NCBI GenBank assembly: GCA_031363085.1
Contig: JANLTU010000090.1
Span: 1-12,930 of the forward strand
Length of the DNA: 12,930 nucleotides
Origin: UBA6921 sp031363085
GTDB taxonomy: Bacteria; Pseudomonadota; Gammaproteobacteria; SG8-11
Direction: 5' to 3'
Under the pieces are notes generated by a model, which worked only from the letters and a program-made list of their open reading frames with translations, was not told where the DNA came from and ran no database searches. This document shows, piece by piece, positions 12,915 to 12,930 of this stretch. A program made the translations under genes and the position numbers. Position 1 is the first letter of the stretch. Each line of letters begins with the position of its first letter.

Positions 12915-12930
12915 ATGGGTGAAGCAAAAC
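12915..12930 (+). CDS. Possible start of a further gene, cut by the window edge
   Basis: GGAGG at 12901-12905 lies nine bases before the ATG at 12915. Only MGEAK is visible. TCACCC (12908-12913) and GGGTGA (12917-12922) form a six-pair hairpin with the start codon in the loop and 3' stem, which might be a control element or chance. The preceding 12752-12900 shows no gene. Confidence 0.35.

Noticed and set aside
1..12930. CGACAAA heptamer recurring near several starts (for example near 83, 848, 1028, 6514, 6636)
   Set aside because: Slightly more frequent than expected but also found inside coding regions; no fixed distance to starts, so I do not call it a regulatory motif.
1..12930. CRISPR arrays, tRNA or rRNA genes, integrase or transposase genes
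   Set aside because: Looked for on both strands; no regularly spaced repeats, no cloverleaf-like sequence and no recombinase motif found by eye.

Overview
The window looks like chromosomal DNA from a GC-rich proteobacterium, most likely an environmental gammaproteobacterium. The basis is protein style (a DUF898/M48 gene pair, a GltP-type symporter, REP-like hairpin repeats, strong GGAGG ribosome sites). No rRNA, tRNA or marker gene is present, so the taxon is a guess.

Left block (139-6355), all on the minus strand. Read in transcription order it holds: a lipoprotein with a transglutaminase-like core (6355-4892); a 42-codon mini-ORF (4831-4703); a membrane protein with an N-terminal cysteine cluster (4706-3696); a DUF898 membrane protein (3544-2141); and an M48 metalloprotease (2144-1113). 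Two junctions are ATGA overlaps (4703-4706 and 2141-2144), which implies translational coupling. The mini-ORF is a diverged, ungapped duplicate of the first codons of the DUF898 gene. A hairpin follows the protease. A second small minus-strand operon (819-139) encodes a two-helix membrane protein and a 47-residue secreted peptide. It ends in a terminator-like hairpin next to a nested palindrome.

Centre. A complete SDF-family dicarboxylate/amino-acid symporter (6670-7938) is transcribed divergently from the lipoprotein. After it the base composition drops visibly in GC and the window reaches its most interesting part. This is a 553-residue protein (8652-10313) with an N-terminal P-loop kinase-like region and a C-terminal zinc deoxycytidylate deaminase domain, the architecture of the anti-phage deaminase AvcD (DcdV). 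It is preceded by 713 bases without a confident gene, where the inhibitory RNA of such systems (AvcI/DifV) would be expected. The locus is bracketed by two nested pairs of exact 16-base inverted repeats (8004-8019 with 10434-10449; 7931-7946 with 11249-11264). The stop codon of the deaminase lies inside a 25-base inverted-repeat pair of REP/BIME type.

Right block. It holds a small secreted hypothetical protein on the minus strand (11204-10710), then on the plus strand an NTF2/SnoaL-like protein (11509-11871). Ten bases later comes an AraC-type regulator with a GyrI-like effector domain (11882-12751), probably in the same operon. The last 16 bases may be the start of another gene.

The best candidate for a notable system is the deaminase island at about 7931-11264. 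The deaminase family is known. The possible partner RNA or overlapping antisense ORF, and the repeat-bounded unit, are what may be new.
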